Source: Bacteroidota bacterium (GTDB lineage: Bacteria; Bacteroidota; Bacteroidia; Chitinophagales; Chitinophagaceae). From it: 46,540 bases of DNA. The stretch is taken from the NCBI GenBank assembly GCA_023415275.1, contig JAEZLJ010000113.1:1-46540 (forward strand). The letters run 5' to 3'. The translations under genes and the position numbers were made by a program. Shown here one piece after another: positions 25,111-34,003 of this stretch (within the stretch, counting starts at the first letter, position 1; each line of letters starts with the position of its first letter). The notes under the pieces are model-generated. The model searched no databases and was not told the DNA's origin. It saw only the letters and a list, made by a program, of their open reading frames with translations.

Positions 25111-26661
25111 TTACATTTTAATTTCTTCCCCGTTTTGATCAAAAAACCTGAACTCCGTAAGATGATAGTTATTATCTGCGGAAATAATGATGTTTTGTCT
25201 GAACTTACGTTTCCATTTTGCCGCTCTTGACCATAGCCAGCCTTTAGTTAGATAGGCGTAAACTATTGGATGCACGTTCAAAGTCAAGTTACGATGCTTA
25301 TGTGTGATCAGGTAATTCAGGTTCTTTTCTATTTCATCCTCAAGGATAAGAGTTGAAGCTATTTTACCCGTTCCATTACAGGTAGGGCAAACTTCCTGGG
25401 TATTAATATTCATCTCCGGCTTCATACGTTGCCGGGTTATTTGCATCAGGCCAAATTTGGAAATGGGGAGTACCGCATGCTTAGCCCTGTCAGGTCGCAT
25501 GAATTCTTCCATATGCTCCACCAGCTTCTTTTTGTTTTCCGGAAGCTTCATGTCGATGAAATCCACTACTATAATACCGCCAATATCACGCAGGCGCAAC
25601 TGGCGGGCAATCTCTTCAGCGGCCTCCAGATTCGTCTCTAAAGCATTTTGTTCCTGGTTATTGCTCACACTTTTGTATCCGCTATTCACATCAATTACAT
25701 GAAGAGCTTCTGTGTGCTCAATGATCAGGTAGGCTCCACTGTTGAGGTTGACTGTTTTACCAAAACTGGCTTTTACTTGTTTAGTAATACCAAAAGTGTC
25801 AAATATGGGGGAACCATTCTGATGGAAAGCAACAATTTCCGCTTTTTCGGGAGCTATGCGTTGAATATAGCTTTTAGCGTCTGCATAGATTCCTTTATCA
25901 TTTGTTACTATGCGATTGAAGTCTTCATTCAACAGGTCCCGGAGAATACTGGTGGTTTTGGTCTGTTCGCTTAAGATCTTGGTAGGAGCCACTGCACCAT
26001 GCAGGTTTGTCTGAATGCTTTTCCACATATCAGTCAATTCCGAAAGGTCCTCATGGAGTTCTGCAGTATTTTTTCCTTCAGCGGCCGTCCGCACGATCAC
26101 TCCAAAATTCTTTGGCTTGATCGATTCTACAATACGCTGCAAACGTTTTCTTTCTTCTGAAGAATGGATCTTTCTGGAAACCGCCACGATATCATTAAAA
26201 GGCGTCAATACCACAAAACGTCCCGGAAGTGATATTTCACAGCTCAGCCTCGGGCCTTTGGCAGCAATAGGTTCTTTTAAGATCTGGACCAGGATGTTGG
26301 GTTTTCCTCCCAATACCTCGTTGATCTTGCCTGTTTTGATGATCTCTGGTTCTACCTGGAACTGGCCAAAATCAAGACCTTCAGGGGTTTTATCGTTAAT
26401 GGTTTGTTGAGTAAACTTCAGTAAAGACTTTGCATAGGGGCTAAGGTCAGTGTAGTGCAGGAAGGCGTCCTTTTCATATCCCACATCTACAAAGGCGGCA
26501 TTTAAGCCAGGTATCAATTTCTTTACTTTTCCTAAGTACAGATCCCCTACAGCGAAACGTGCATCCGTTTTTTCACTGTGTAGTTCAACTAGCTTTTTAT
26601 CTTCTAATAGAGCAATCTCTACGCCATGGGCAGTAGAATTAATTATCAATTCCTTATTCAC
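25111..26661 (-). CDS. rng: Ribonuclease G (RNase E/G family)
   Basis: A 516-residue endoribonuclease of RNase G length, lacking the long RNase E scaffold tail. N-terminal segment ELIINSTAHGVEIALLEDKK is followed by an S1-type RNA-binding region (VGDLYLGKVKKLIPGLNAAF). The catalytic aspartates are visible in ALHVIDVNSG and IIVVDFIDMK. The zinc link is CPTCNGTGK. In this phylum it should act in rRNA maturation and mRNA decay. The start is GTG at 26661, giving NKELIINS; no better ATG exists nearby. It follows the HU-TPR-small-protein group on the same strand, with a terminator in between, so it probably has its own promoter. Confidence 0.93.
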   Translation of the reverse strand: MNKELIINSTAHGVEIALLEDKKLVELHSEKTDARFAVGDLYLGKVKKLIPGLNAAFVDVGYEKDAFLHYTDLSPYAKSLLKFTQQTINDKTPEGLDFGQFQVEPEIIKTGKINEVLGGKPNILVQILKEPIAAKGPRLSCEISLPGRFVVLTPFNDIVAVSRKIHSSEERKRLQRIVESIKPKNFGVIVRTAAEGKNTAELHEDLSELTDMWKSIQTNLHGAVAPTKILSEQTKTTSILRDLLNEDFNRIVTNDKGIYADAKSYIQRIAPEKAEIVAFHQNGSPIFDTFGITKQVKASFGKTVNLNSGAYLIIEHTEALHVIDVNSGYKSVSNNQEQNALETNLEAAEEIARQLRLRDIGGIIVVDFIDMKLPENKKKLVEHMEEFMRPDRAKHAVLPISKFGLMQITRQRMKPEMNINTQEVCPTCNGTGKIASTLILEDEIEKNLNYLITHKHRNLTLNVHPIVYAYLTKGWLWSRAAKWKRKFRQNIIISADNNYHLTEFRFFDQNGEEIKM

Positions 26662-26808
26662 ATTACTACAGCTTTATTTATATGCTTTATGGTAATGCTC
26701 ATTGCTTGTACCGTACTGCTGCAGTAATTTTTAAAAACTAAATTATAGCGGGGCAAATTGATGGGAGGTGCAAACGGCTATAAAGCAATAAGCTATAAAA
26801 CAGATAAA

Positions 26809-26833
26809 CCGGGAACAATTGTATTGTTCCCGG
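26809..26833 (-). terminator. Intrinsic terminator after the small basic protein gene
   Basis: Perfect 11-bp stem CCGGGAACAAT/ATTGTTCCCGG with a 3-nt loop. On the minus strand it is followed by the T-rich TTTATCTGTTTTATAG. It starts 16 bp past the stop codon at 26850 and closes the HU-TPR-small-protein unit. Confidence 0.88.
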
Positions 26834-26849
26834 CTATGTTTAGAACCAA

Positions 26850-26942
26850 TTATTTCCTTTTCTTATGACGGTTCTTTCTTAATCTTTTTTTACGCTTGTG
26901 CGTCGCAATTTTATGACGCTTTCTTTTTTTACCACAAGGCAT
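26850..26942 (-). CDS. 30-residue basic protein, AURKAIP1/COX24-like
   Basis: A complete frame from ATG 26942 to TAA 26850 encodes 30 residues: MPCGKKRKRHKIATHKRKKR and then LRKNRHKKRK. Over half of the residues are Lys, Arg or His. I recognise it as the tiny protein annotated in Bacteroidota as AURKAIP1/COX24 domain-containing, related to the short basic core of mitochondrial small-subunit protein mS38, so a ribosomal location is likely by homology. It lies 34 bp after the TPR gene and is followed by a perfect terminator, which supports it being real. Automated callers often miss it because of its size. Confidence 0.85.
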   Translation of the reverse strand: MPCGKKRKRHKIATHKRKKRLRKNRHKKRK

Positions 26943-26976
26943 ACTTCGTTAATGTTTTGTATTAATTAAAATGAGT

Positions 26977-27825
26977 TTATTTATTAAGCTGGTTGATTCT
27001 CTTCTCAACCTCTTGTTTTAACCCGGTAGCTTTAATGAATGGAAGGCTTTTGCGATACCATTCAACAGCTGCAGTCCTGTTACCCATTTGTTCGAAAGTT
27101 TCAGCTATCCTGAAAATAGCCTCAAGATTTCCTGGGTCTTGCCGGGCAACGGTTTGAAAACGCTCATTCGCTTTCTCCAGTTGTCCTGACACAAGGCTTG
27201 CTTCGCCCAAAGTCATTTGTGCATGTATATTAGTGGAATCCTTATCAGCAACTTCTTTTATCAGCCTGATGCCTTCCATCGGGGTGGAAAGCCCTCCATA
27301 TAGATATACAGCTCCCAAATTCACTTTAGATGAATCGTTTGCCGGATTAATTTTCAAAGAACGTTCAAACAGGTCTTTCGATTGAACTGCTTCCCATTGT
27401 CTAAGTTGAGGATCCTGTTCGTTTTTCAAACCCTCTAAAAACAAGCGGGCTGCAAATGTGAGGGATTTTTCTGAATTTTCCAACCTTGCTGCTTCAGCAG
27501 TGTACCAGGCGAAGGGAGCAAACACTCTGGCAGTGTCTTTCCAGAAGTTGGCTAATTGATGAAATAAGTGAAGTTTTTGAGTAGCTACATCGCCCCTGGA
27601 GATGCTGTTCTCTAATTGACTCAACCGGCCTACCTGTTCATTAGTAAGGCTTTCTTTGCTGTGAAACAGTATGGTATCGATTGTAAGTGTTTGAGTTGGG
27701 GCAGCAGAAGCCTTAGGCGTAGCAACTCGTTTGTGCTCGCCGAAAAGCTGTTTTTGCGTGGCTGCATATAAACCAATGACTAAAAGAATAGCAATGCTAA
27801 GTGTGATCCACTGAGATCTCTTCAT
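26977..27825 (-). CDS. Membrane-anchored tetratricopeptide-repeat protein
   Basis: A 282-residue protein with one N-terminal membrane segment (about 6-23, WITLSIAILLVIGLYAA) and a mostly helical rest. TPR-like helix pairs are visible: LKINPANDSSKVNLGAVYLY, the segment with IHAQMTLGEASLVSGQLEKA, then NLEAIFRIAETFEQMGNRTA ending in a WYRKSLPF helix. It should be a periplasm-facing scaffold; partners unknown. ATG start at 27825. It follows HU by 34 bp and precedes the tiny basic protein, so these three genes probably form a transcript ending at 26809-26833. Confidence 0.82.
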   Translation of the reverse strand: MKRSQWITLSIAILLVIGLYAATQKQLFGEHKRVATPKASAAPTQTLTIDTILFHSKESLTNEQVGRLSQLENSISRGDVATQKLHLFHQLANFWKDTARVFAPFAWYTAEAARLENSEKSLTFAARLFLEGLKNEQDPQLRQWEAVQSKDLFERSLKINPANDSSKVNLGAVYLYGGLSTPMEGIRLIKEVADKDSTNIHAQMTLGEASLVSGQLEKANERFQTVARQDPGNLEAIFRIAETFEQMGNRTAAVEWYRKSLPFIKATGLKQEVEKRINQLNK

Positions 27826-27859
27826 AGAAACTCCTCATTTTTCTAAGGAGTGGGCAAAG

Positions 27860-28150
27860 TTACTCCACCGTTGTGGTTTTCTTCACCTCTGCTACAAATT
27901 CTTTAGCAGGTTTGAATGCAGGAATAAAATGCTCAGGAATGTGCACAGCTACGTTCTTCTTGATATTACGTCCAATTTTGGCTGCTCTCTTCTTAGTTAT
28001 AAAACTGCCAAAACCACGGATGTAAATGTTCTCGCCTTTAGAAAGCGAATCCTTGATTTCCTTGAACATCGCTTCAAGGGTTACCAGTACATCCACCTTG
28101 GGAATGCCTGTTTTTTCGGAGATCTGGTTGACTAAATCTGCTTTTCTCAT
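27860..28150 (-). CDS. HU/IHF family DNA-binding protein
   Basis: A 96-residue histone-like protein. MRKADLVNQISEKTGIPKVD opens the HU fold, IYIRGFGSFITKKRAAKIGRN is the core HU signature, and the arm has IPEHFIPAFKPAKEF, with an Ile-Pro where IHF and HU have the DNA-intercalating Pro. It compacts and bends DNA. The short Thr-rich C-terminal tail is a minor extension. ATG start at 28150. It leads the HU-TPR-small-protein transcript and is divergent from mutY. I cannot tell HU from IHF subunit by sequence alone. Confidence 0.93.
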   Translation of the reverse strand: MRKADLVNQISEKTGIPKVDVLVTLEAMFKEIKDSLSKGENIYIRGFGSFITKKRAAKIGRNIKKNVAVHIPEHFIPAFKPAKEFVAEVKKTTTVE

Positions 28151-28267
28151 AGCAAAGTTTTAGGCGTAATTTGAAGCCAATATAATACAAAAAATAGTGA
28201 TTGTCAATAAAATAGCCATTTTCTTGAATTAAATTACATACTTATTCTATCTCTGTAAAAAAAATTA

Positions 28268-29356
28268 GTGAAACCAGCTGGGATTAAGGAGGAAAAGGAA
28301 CTATCTGAACAGGTTTTTGTAAAACGTTTGCTAGCCTGGAATCAAAAGGAAAATAAAAGGCAAATGCCCTGGAAGGGTGAAAAAGATCCTTACAAGATCT
28401 GGCTTAGCGAGATCATTTTGCAACAGACCAGGGTAGAACAGGGGTTAAAATATTATGAAAACTTTATCAGGACCTTCCCTAATATCCAGGCACTGGCTAC
28501 TGCCCCTGAGGAAAAAGTTTTCAAATTATGGGAAGGGTTGGGTTATTATTCCCGGTGCAGGAACCTCATAGCCACCGCAAAACATATTTATAGTGACCTA
28601 GATGGTAAATTCCCCAGCCAGTATTCAGCCATTCTTCAACTTAAAGGCATTGGACCCTACACAGCTGCTGCCATAGCTTCCTTTGCTTACAATATGCCTT
28701 ATGCAGTTGTAGATGGCAATGTGTTCAGGGTACTCTCACGCATCTGTGATATTGAAACCCCAATTGACTCCACCCAGGGAAAAAAAGAATTCAATCAATT
28801 AGCCCAGGGCCTATTGCCTTCAAAAAGGGCCGGAGAATATAACCAGGCCATTATGGATTTTGGGGCCATGATTTGTAAACCTGTACCGGAATGTAATGCT
28901 TGTTTTATCAATGACCATTGTAAAGGCTTCAGGGCTGGCAAGCAGCAATTACTGCCTGTTAAGGGTAAACGAATTAATATAAGGGAAAGATGGCTGAATT
29001 ATATAGTGGTGCAGCACAAAACGGAGGTCGCCATTCACCAGAGAAATGAAAAAGATATCTGGCAAAAGTTGTTTGAATTCTGTTTAATAGAGACTAGCGA
29101 AAAATGTAATCCTCAACAGGTTTTACAGTTATTTGAAAAGCAATATGGTATCATGGATTACAAAGTATTGAGTACCCGGGAAGAAAGTGTGCAGAAACTC
29201 ACTCATCAGCTCATCCATTTCAGGTTCCTGACCATTGCCCTTCCACGAAAACAGCCTATACCGCATTGCACCTGGATGTCCATGAAAAACCTTCGCGAAA
29301 TCACCTTTCCTCAAAGCCTCAGGACGTTTGTTGATTCCTGTTTACCTGGATTATAA
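28268..29356 (+). CDS. mutY: A/G-specific adenine glycosylase MutY
   Basis: A 362-residue base-excision enzyme that removes adenine opposite 8-oxoguanine. The glycosylase domain has catalytic Glu48 (IWLSEIILQQTRVEQ), the helix-hairpin-helix LKGIGPYTAAAIASFAYN and catalytic Asp149 (VVDGNVFRVLSR). The iron-sulfur loop reads CKPVPECNACFINDHC (Cys203, 209, 212, 218), spacing x5-x2-x5 instead of the usual x6-x2-x5. The C-terminal NUDIX-like 8-oxoG-recognition domain spans about 235-355. The start is GTG at 28268; no ATG fits before the conserved region. It is divergent from HU and followed by ssb, a neighbourhood common in Bacteroidota. Confidence 0.93.
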   Translation: MKPAGIKEEKELSEQVFVKRLLAWNQKENKRQMPWKGEKDPYKIWLSEIILQQTRVEQGLKYYENFIRTFPNIQALATAPEEKVFKLWEGLGYYSRCRNLIATAKHIYSDLDGKFPSQYSAILQLKGIGPYTAAAIASFAYNMPYAVVDGNVFRVLSRICDIETPIDSTQGKKEFNQLAQGLLPSKRAGEYNQAIMDFGAMICKPVPECNACFINDHCKGFRAGKQQLLPVKGKRINIRERWLNYIVVQHKTEVAIHQRNEKDIWQKLFEFCLIETSEKCNPQQVLQLFEKQYGIMDYKVLSTREESVQKLTHQLIHFRFLTIALPRKQPIPHCTWMSMKNLREITFPQSLRTFVDSCLPGL

Positions 29357-29447
29357 TGTCATTTGCGGCAAAAAATTTGATTAAGTTTTTTTAAATTTAT
29401 GTAGAATAGCCTTTGGACGATTTGTAAATAAGATAAATAGTTATTGT

Positions 29448-29882
29448 ATGAGAGGAGTAAATAGAGTCATGCTTATTGGCAATTTAGGTAAGGATCCGGA
29501 CGTACAATTTTTAGAAGGAAATATCGGGGTAGCAAAATTTCCACTAGCCACTACTGAAACATTTAAGGACCGTTCGGGAAAGTTGATCTCACAAACAGAA
29601 TGGCATACCGTGGTCTTATGGAGAGGATTGGCAGAACTGGCTCAAAAATACTTACACAAAGGAAGTCTTGTTTATATTGAAGGTCGATTGAGGACCAGGA
29701 GCTGGGAAGATAAGGAAGGTAATCGAAAATTTGCCACTGAGGTGGTGGGTGATAACCTGATCATGCTGGATAAGCGCACCGATGCAGGTGGTGGAACGGG
29801 GGGAGGACATGTGGATACAGGACTGGAGGGATATTCCGGCCCTGATGCCCCTATAGATGAACCCACTGATCTTTCATTCTAA
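29448..29882 (+). CDS. ssb: Single-stranded DNA-binding protein
   Basis: A 144-residue SSB. The OB fold runs over residues 1-105, opening RGVNRVMLIGNLGKDPDVQF with TEWHTVVLWRGLAELAQKYL and GSLVYIEGRLRTRSWEDKEG. A Gly-rich linker (GGGTGGGHVDTG) leads to the acidic tip DEPTDLSF, which docks partner proteins; the end is LSF rather than the E. coli IPF. ATG start at 29448. It lies 91 bp after mutY and is followed by gldE on the same strand. Confidence 0.95.
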   Translation: MRGVNRVMLIGNLGKDPDVQFLEGNIGVAKFPLATTETFKDRSGKLISQTEWHTVVLWRGLAELAQKYLHKGSLVYIEGRLRTRSWEDKEGNRKFATEVVGDNLIMLDKRTDAGGGTGGGHVDTGLEGYSGPDAPIDEPTDLSF

Positions 29883-29911
29883 CAAAACAATTATTTTTAC
29901 CTTAAATTCGG

Positions 29912-29930
29912 GGCAGGCCATTGACCTGCC
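29912..29930 (+). terminator. Weak terminator after ssb
   Basis: 6-bp stem GGCAGG/CCTGCC with a 7-nt loop followed by TTTCTGATTT, 30 bp past the ssb stop. It may only partly separate ssb from gldE. Confidence 0.5.
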
Positions 29931-29963
29931 TTTCTGATTTATCTGTTCACCAAAACCTATGCG

Positions 29964-31307
29964 TTGGATCATTCGTCGGTAAAAACCTTTTTATATCATT
30001 TCGCCCAGATTGCTCACACGGTAAATCCTCAAAGCAGTGTATTCCTGGTAGTACTATTGTTAGTGTTGCTTTTACTCAGCTTCATTACTTCAGGAGCCGA
30101 GGTAGCGCTATTCTCCCTGCAAAACCGGGATTTGAATATGCTCAAAACAAAGCAACATGCTGCAGCGCGGCGCATTACCACATTGCTTGATGAACGTAAG
30201 GCTGTCTATACCTCCTTACTTATAGCCGGAGGTGTTTTTAATATCAGCATCATAATCCTGGCTAATTTCCTCCTTTCTTCCGTTTTGCATATTGGTACCG
30301 TCAACTTGTTTATTCCTGTTAATATTGACATGTTGATCAAAATTGTGATCATTGCCTTTGTTATCGTATTCATTGGTAAGATGCTTCCTAAAGTGTGGGC
30401 CACCCAAAACACATTGCGGTTTGCTTACAGCACTTCAGCCGTGGTGGAAGCCTTACACTTGCTACTGCGCAGGATCAGTTTACGCATGGTAGCTATTGCA
30501 GACCAGATCTCTGAAACCAGCGGTGCCAATGAATCGGAGGCTGCCAGCATGAAAGAGCTCGATGATGCCATTGAGATCAACAATGTTCAAACCTCCATCG
30601 AGGAAAAAAATATTCTGAAGGGAATTGTAAAATTCAGCAACATCACGGTAAAACAGATCATGAAGTTCAGGCTGGATGTTAACGGGGTAGATTATACCAC
30701 CAGTTTTCCTGAGCTGATAAAAAAGGTGGAGGAACTGCATTATTCCAGGTTGCCTGTTTATAAGAACAGTCTCGATGAGACCATTGGAATCTTAAATACC
30801 AAAGACCTTTTACCCTTTATAAATCAACCCGATTTTGATTGGCACATGGTTATAAGGCCAACCTTATTTGTTCCCGAATCCAAACTGATTAAAGATCTTT
30901 TAAAGGAATTTCAAACCAAGCGCATACATTTTGCTATTGTGGTAGATGAGTTTGGCGGTACTAATGGCATTGTTACAATGGAGGATATCCTTGAAGAGAT
31001 CATCGGTGATATCAGGGATGAATTTGATGAAGAGGAAAATGCAGTTCGCAAGCTGGATGATGTTACCTATATAGCAGATGCCAAGATCATGCTCTACGAC
31101 CTTTGCCGCTCCATGAGTCTACCTATCGACACTTTTGACCAGGTAAAAGGGGAAAGCGATTCACTGGCAGGGCTGGTATTGGAAATAGCAGGTGAATTTC
31201 CTGCCATCAATGAAGTGGTATCCAGTGGAGATTTCGACTTTACTGTTTTGGAAACAGAAAAGAACCGGATTAAAACAGTAAAGATTTTCATTAACCATGA
31301 AGCTTAA
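29964..31307 (+). CDS. gldE: Gliding-associated membrane protein GldE (CNNM/CorC family)
   Basis: A 447-residue membrane protein with hydrophobic segments near 25-45, 80-100 and 108-130 (CNNM/DUF21 domain). Two CBS units follow (about 205-330, with YSRLPVYKNSLDETIGILNT and KRIHFAIVVDEFGGTNGIVT), then the CorC/HlyC domain (VKGESDSLAGLVLEIAGEFP). The family includes metal-ion transport and hemolysin-like proteins. Position directly before gldD identifies it as GldE, which in Flavobacterium is tied to gliding. The start is unclear: TTG 29964 is used, because no ATG or GTG lies between the upstream in-frame stop and the first membrane segment. It overlaps gldD by 11 bp, so translation is probably coupled. 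Confidence 0.9.
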   Translation: MDHSSVKTFLYHFAQIAHTVNPQSSVFLVVLLLVLLLLSFITSGAEVALFSLQNRDLNMLKTKQHAAARRITTLLDERKAVYTSLLIAGGVFNISIIILANFLLSSVLHIGTVNLFIPVNIDMLIKIVIIAFVIVFIGKMLPKVWATQNTLRFAYSTSAVVEALHLLLRRISLRMVAIADQISETSGANESEAASMKELDDAIEINNVQTSIEEKNILKGIVKFSNITVKQIMKFRLDVNGVDYTTSFPELIKKVEELHYSRLPVYKNSLDETIGILNTKDLLPFINQPDFDWHMVIRPTLFVPESKLIKDLLKEFQTKRIHFAIVVDEFGGTNGIVTMEDILEEIIGDIRDEFDEEENAVRKLDDVTYIADAKIMLYDLCRSMSLPIDTFDQVKGESDSLAGLVLEIAGEFPAINEVVSSGDFDFTVLETEKNRIKTVKIFINHEA

Positions 31308-31881
31308 TTTTCTTTTAGTCTTTTTTTGCCTGGCCCTTTTTAGCTGCAACAGTGAATATACTCAAAAGCCACGGGGGTACTATAAGATAGGTCTGCCAAA
31401 GAAGCAATACCAGTTGTTTGACCAGCCTGGATACCCTTATTCCTTTGAGTACCCTGTTTATGGTAAGGTGGTGAAAGATTCCCTGTTTTTTGATGAAAAA
31501 GCGGAAAACCCTTACTGGATCAATATTGATTTCCCTTCTTTAAATGGCAGGTTTTACATCTCCTATAAAGAAATTGGCAAAAACAAATTCGATTCATTGG
31601 TAAATGATGCCTATACATTATCCTATAAGCAACATACTTACAGGGCTACCGCCATCCAGCCGGAACCCTTTACTACCTCTTCTGGTATTGAGGGTGTTTT
31701 TTTTACCTTGAAAGGCAATGCAGCCACCTCCAGCCAGTTCTTTGCCACAGATACTGTCAAGCATTTTTTAAGAGGTGCACTGTATTTTAATGTTACGCCT
31801 AATGAGGACTCATTGGCGCCGGTCACCAATTTTTTACGCGAGGACCTTCGCCACCTTATTAATACACTTCGCTGGAAATAG
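31297..31881 (+). CDS. gldD: Gliding motility lipoprotein GldD
   Basis: A 194-residue lipoprotein with SPII signal LLVFFCLALFSC (Cys17). The GldD-specific start of the mature chain is visible: TQKPRGYYKIGLPKKQYQLF and YPYSFEYPVYGKV, followed by YWINIDFPSLNGRFYISYKE. GldD is one of the lipoproteins needed for gliding in Flavobacterium johnsoniae, but it is also kept in many non-gliding Bacteroidota, so motility cannot be inferred from it alone. ATG start at 31297, inside the end of gldE. A 155-bp gap with a -7 element separates it from the next gene. Confidence 0.93.
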   Translation: MKLNFLLVFFCLALFSCNSEYTQKPRGYYKIGLPKKQYQLFDQPGYPYSFEYPVYGKVVKDSLFFDEKAENPYWINIDFPSLNGRFYISYKEIGKNKFDSLVNDAYTLSYKQHTYRATAIQPEPFTTSSGIEGVFFTLKGNAATSSQFFATDTVKHFLRGALYFNVTPNEDSLAPVTNFLREDLRHLINTLRWK

Positions 31882-32014
31882 ACCATTTCAGTATGCAGAC
31901 TTCCTGCGTATTTCTTCCCTTTTTGCCTTGAAAAGACATCTGGATGATGTATTGGCAAAAGGTGCCGCTCCTAAATATCCCGTTAATACAGTGTCTCCCT
32001 GCCCCGGGGAAGAT

Positions 32015-32022
32015 TACCTTTG
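32015..32022 (+). promoter_or_regulatory. -7 element TACCTTTG of the DUF3109 gene
   Basis: Exact TAnnTTTG followed by C, 14 nt before GTG 32037. It shows that the longer in-frame start at 31944 is unlikely. No clear TTG at -33. Confidence 0.45.
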
Positions 32023-32036
32023 CCAAAACCTTTTTT

Positions 32037-32621
32037 GTGATTGCAATTGATAAAGTATTGATCAGTGATGAAGTGGTGGAAGCCCAGTTTGTTTGTGACC
32101 TTCATAAATGTAAGGGTGGCTGTTGTGAGGATGGAGATGCCGGCGCACCCCTCGCTCCCGAAGAAAAGAAGCAGCTGGATGAAAACTTTGAAGTGATCAG
32201 GCCCTATATGACCCCGGAAGGTCTTCGTGAGGTTGAAAGACAGGGTAAGTATTTATATGACCGCGAATTTGGTTGGGTAACACCGACAATTAATGGAGCG
32301 ATCTGCGCCTATGGTTATCGTGATAAACAAGGCATCATCAAATGCTCAATAGAGCAGGCCTGTAATGATGGCAAATTGCAATGGAAAAAACCCATTAGTT
32401 GCCATTTGTATCCTATCAAGCTCACAAAAAGCAAAGAATATACGATGCTAAACTATGAGCCGAGGGAAACCATGTGTAAACCAGCCTGCGCATTGGGTAA
32501 GAAATTAAAATTACCGGTGTACAAATTCTTAAAGGATGCAATCGTTCGTAAGTTTGGAGATGATTTTTATAATGCCCTTCACCAGGTAGCGATTGAGCAT
32601 TTTGATGAACAAAAGAAGTAA
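32037..32621 (+). CDS. DUF3109 family cysteine-rich protein
   Basis: A 194-residue soluble protein with start GTG 32037 giving VIAIDKVLISDEVVE, the normal opening of DUF3109. CDLHKCKGGCCEDGDAGAPL holds four clustered cysteines; more follow in GAICAYGY, KCSIEQAC, PISCHLYPIK and TMCKPACALGKK. The pattern suggests an iron-sulfur or zinc site, and the family has been likened to YkgJ-type metal-binding proteins; function unknown. The stop is 2 bp before the lutB-like ATG, so the two are translationally close and may act together. Confidence 0.85.
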   Translation: MIAIDKVLISDEVVEAQFVCDLHKCKGGCCEDGDAGAPLAPEEKKQLDENFEVIRPYMTPEGLREVERQGKYLYDREFGWVTPTINGAICAYGYRDKQGIIKCSIEQACNDGKLQWKKPISCHLYPIKLTKSKEYTMLNYEPRETMCKPACALGKKLKLPVYKFLKDAIVRKFGDDFYNALHQVAIEHFDEQKK

Positions 32622-32623
32622 CC

Positions 32624-34003
32624 ATGTCTGAGCAATCTTTGGATTTTAATGCTAAAAGCACCATTAAAGCCGCTGACAGGGATCACCGCAGGAAGATCAA
32701 CTTCAATATGTCACGGTATAATGCTGTGGTGCCTGTAGGTAAGCAGCAATTTACAGATGTGCACCTGGCGCGTGAAAAGGCTAAAAATGTCAAGTGGAAA
32801 GCCATAGAAAAGCTGGATAAGGAGCTCGAACTCTTCGAAATGCAGATCACAAAGAGAGGGGCTAAGGTAATATGGGCCGAAACGGCAGAAGAAGCCTTAG
32901 CTGAGATATTAAAGATCTGCCAGGCAAAGAATTGCTCTACGATTGTGAAGAGTAAAAGTATGGTGACCGAGGAGATCCATTTAAATCATTTCCTTGAACA
33001 AAACGGAATTGAAAGTGTGGAGACCGACCTGGGTGAATACATACAACAATTAGATGGTGAACCTCCTTATCACATTGTCACACCTGCCATGCATAAAAGC
33101 AAGGAGGATGTAGCCAGGGTTTTTGCCAACAAACTGGGAACAGCCCCGCACCTCACGCCTTCTCAATTGACACAGGTGGCCAGGGAAAAACTGCGGGAAA
33201 AATATACCAAAGCACAGATAGGGATTACAGGCGCCAATTTTATCATTGCTGATATTGGCGGCATTGCAGTTACGGAAAATGAGGGTAATGCCAGGCTCAG
33301 CGCTGCTTTCCCCCAAACTCATATTGTTATTGTAGGCATAGAAAAAGTGTTGCCTTCTATTTCTGACCTTGGACTTTTCTGGCCTTTGCTGGCTACCTAT
33401 GGTACTGGTCAAAAACTTACCGTTTATAATTCTATCATCTCAGGCCCCCGGCAGGTAAATGAAAATGATGGTCCCACAGAAATGTATGTAGTGCTCCTGG
33501 ACAATGGTCGTACCAACCTATTGGCAAACGAAAAGTCAAGGGAAGCACTATATTGTATTCGCTGTGGTGCCTGCCTCAATGCCTGCCCTGTCTATAAAAA
33601 TATTGGAGGTCATACCTATGGCACTACCTATAGTGGACCTATTGGTTCAGTCATTACGCCTCACCTCAGGGATATGGACCAATGGAAGCATTTAAGCTAT
33701 GCTTCCTCGCTTTGCGGCAATTGCACAGAAGTATGTGCAGTAAAAATAAACCTGCATGAATTATTACTGGAGAACAGGCATGAGGCGGTTGATGCGGGCG
33801 CATCTTCATTTGGAGAGAAGATGGCCTGGCGTTTTTGGAAAAAGGCAATGCTCAATCGAAAGGTCATGAACATGGGTACAGCTCCCATTAAAAACTGGGT
33901 GGTCAATAGTTTTGTAAAAGACTGGAAGAAAAACCGCAGTGAAATCCATTTCCCCAAAAAATCCTTCAATCAATTGTGGAAAGAAAGAAATAATCAGAAA
34001 TGA
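32624..34003 (+). CDS. lutB: LutB-like iron-sulfur protein (LUD domain, lactate utilisation)
   Basis: A 459-residue protein: N-terminal LUD domain (AEEALAEILKICQ, SKSMVTEEIHLNHFLE, VETDLGEYIQQL, ITGANFIIADIGGIAVTENE) and a C-terminal double cluster of 4Fe-4S ligands, CIRCGACLNACPVY and CGNCTEVCAVKI. LutB is part of the LutABC complex that oxidises L-lactate to pyruvate. LutA and LutC are not in this window, so the partners lie elsewhere or this homologue acts with the DUF3109 protein. ATG start at 32624, 2 bp after DUF3109; its stop overlaps the next ATG (ATGA). Family clear; lactate role inferred from homology only. Confidence 0.87.
   Translation: MSEQSLDFNAKSTIKAADRDHRRKINFNMSRYNAVVPVGKQQFTDVHLAREKAKNVKWKAIEKLDKELELFEMQITKRGAKVIWAETAEEALAEILKICQAKNCSTIVKSKSMVTEEIHLNHFLEQNGIESVETDLGEYIQQLDGEPPYHIVTPAMHKSKEDVARVFANKLGTAPHLTPSQLTQVAREKLREKYTKAQIGITGANFIIADIGGIAVTENEGNARLSAAFPQTHIVIVGIEKVLPSISDLGLFWPLLATYGTGQKLTVYNSIISGPRQVNENDGPTEMYVVLLDNGRTNLLANEKSREALYCIRCGACLNACPVYKNIGGHTYGTTYSGPIGSVITPHLRDMDQWKHLSYASSLCGNCTEVCAVKINLHELLLENRHEAVDAGASSFGEKMAWRFWKKAMLNRKVMNMGTAPIKNWVVNSFVKDWKKNRSEIHFPKKSFNQLWKERNNQK

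Noticed and set aside
29921..30190. Open frame overlapping the start of gldE in another frame
   Set aside because: No family resemblance, and it conflicts with the conserved membrane segment of GldE.
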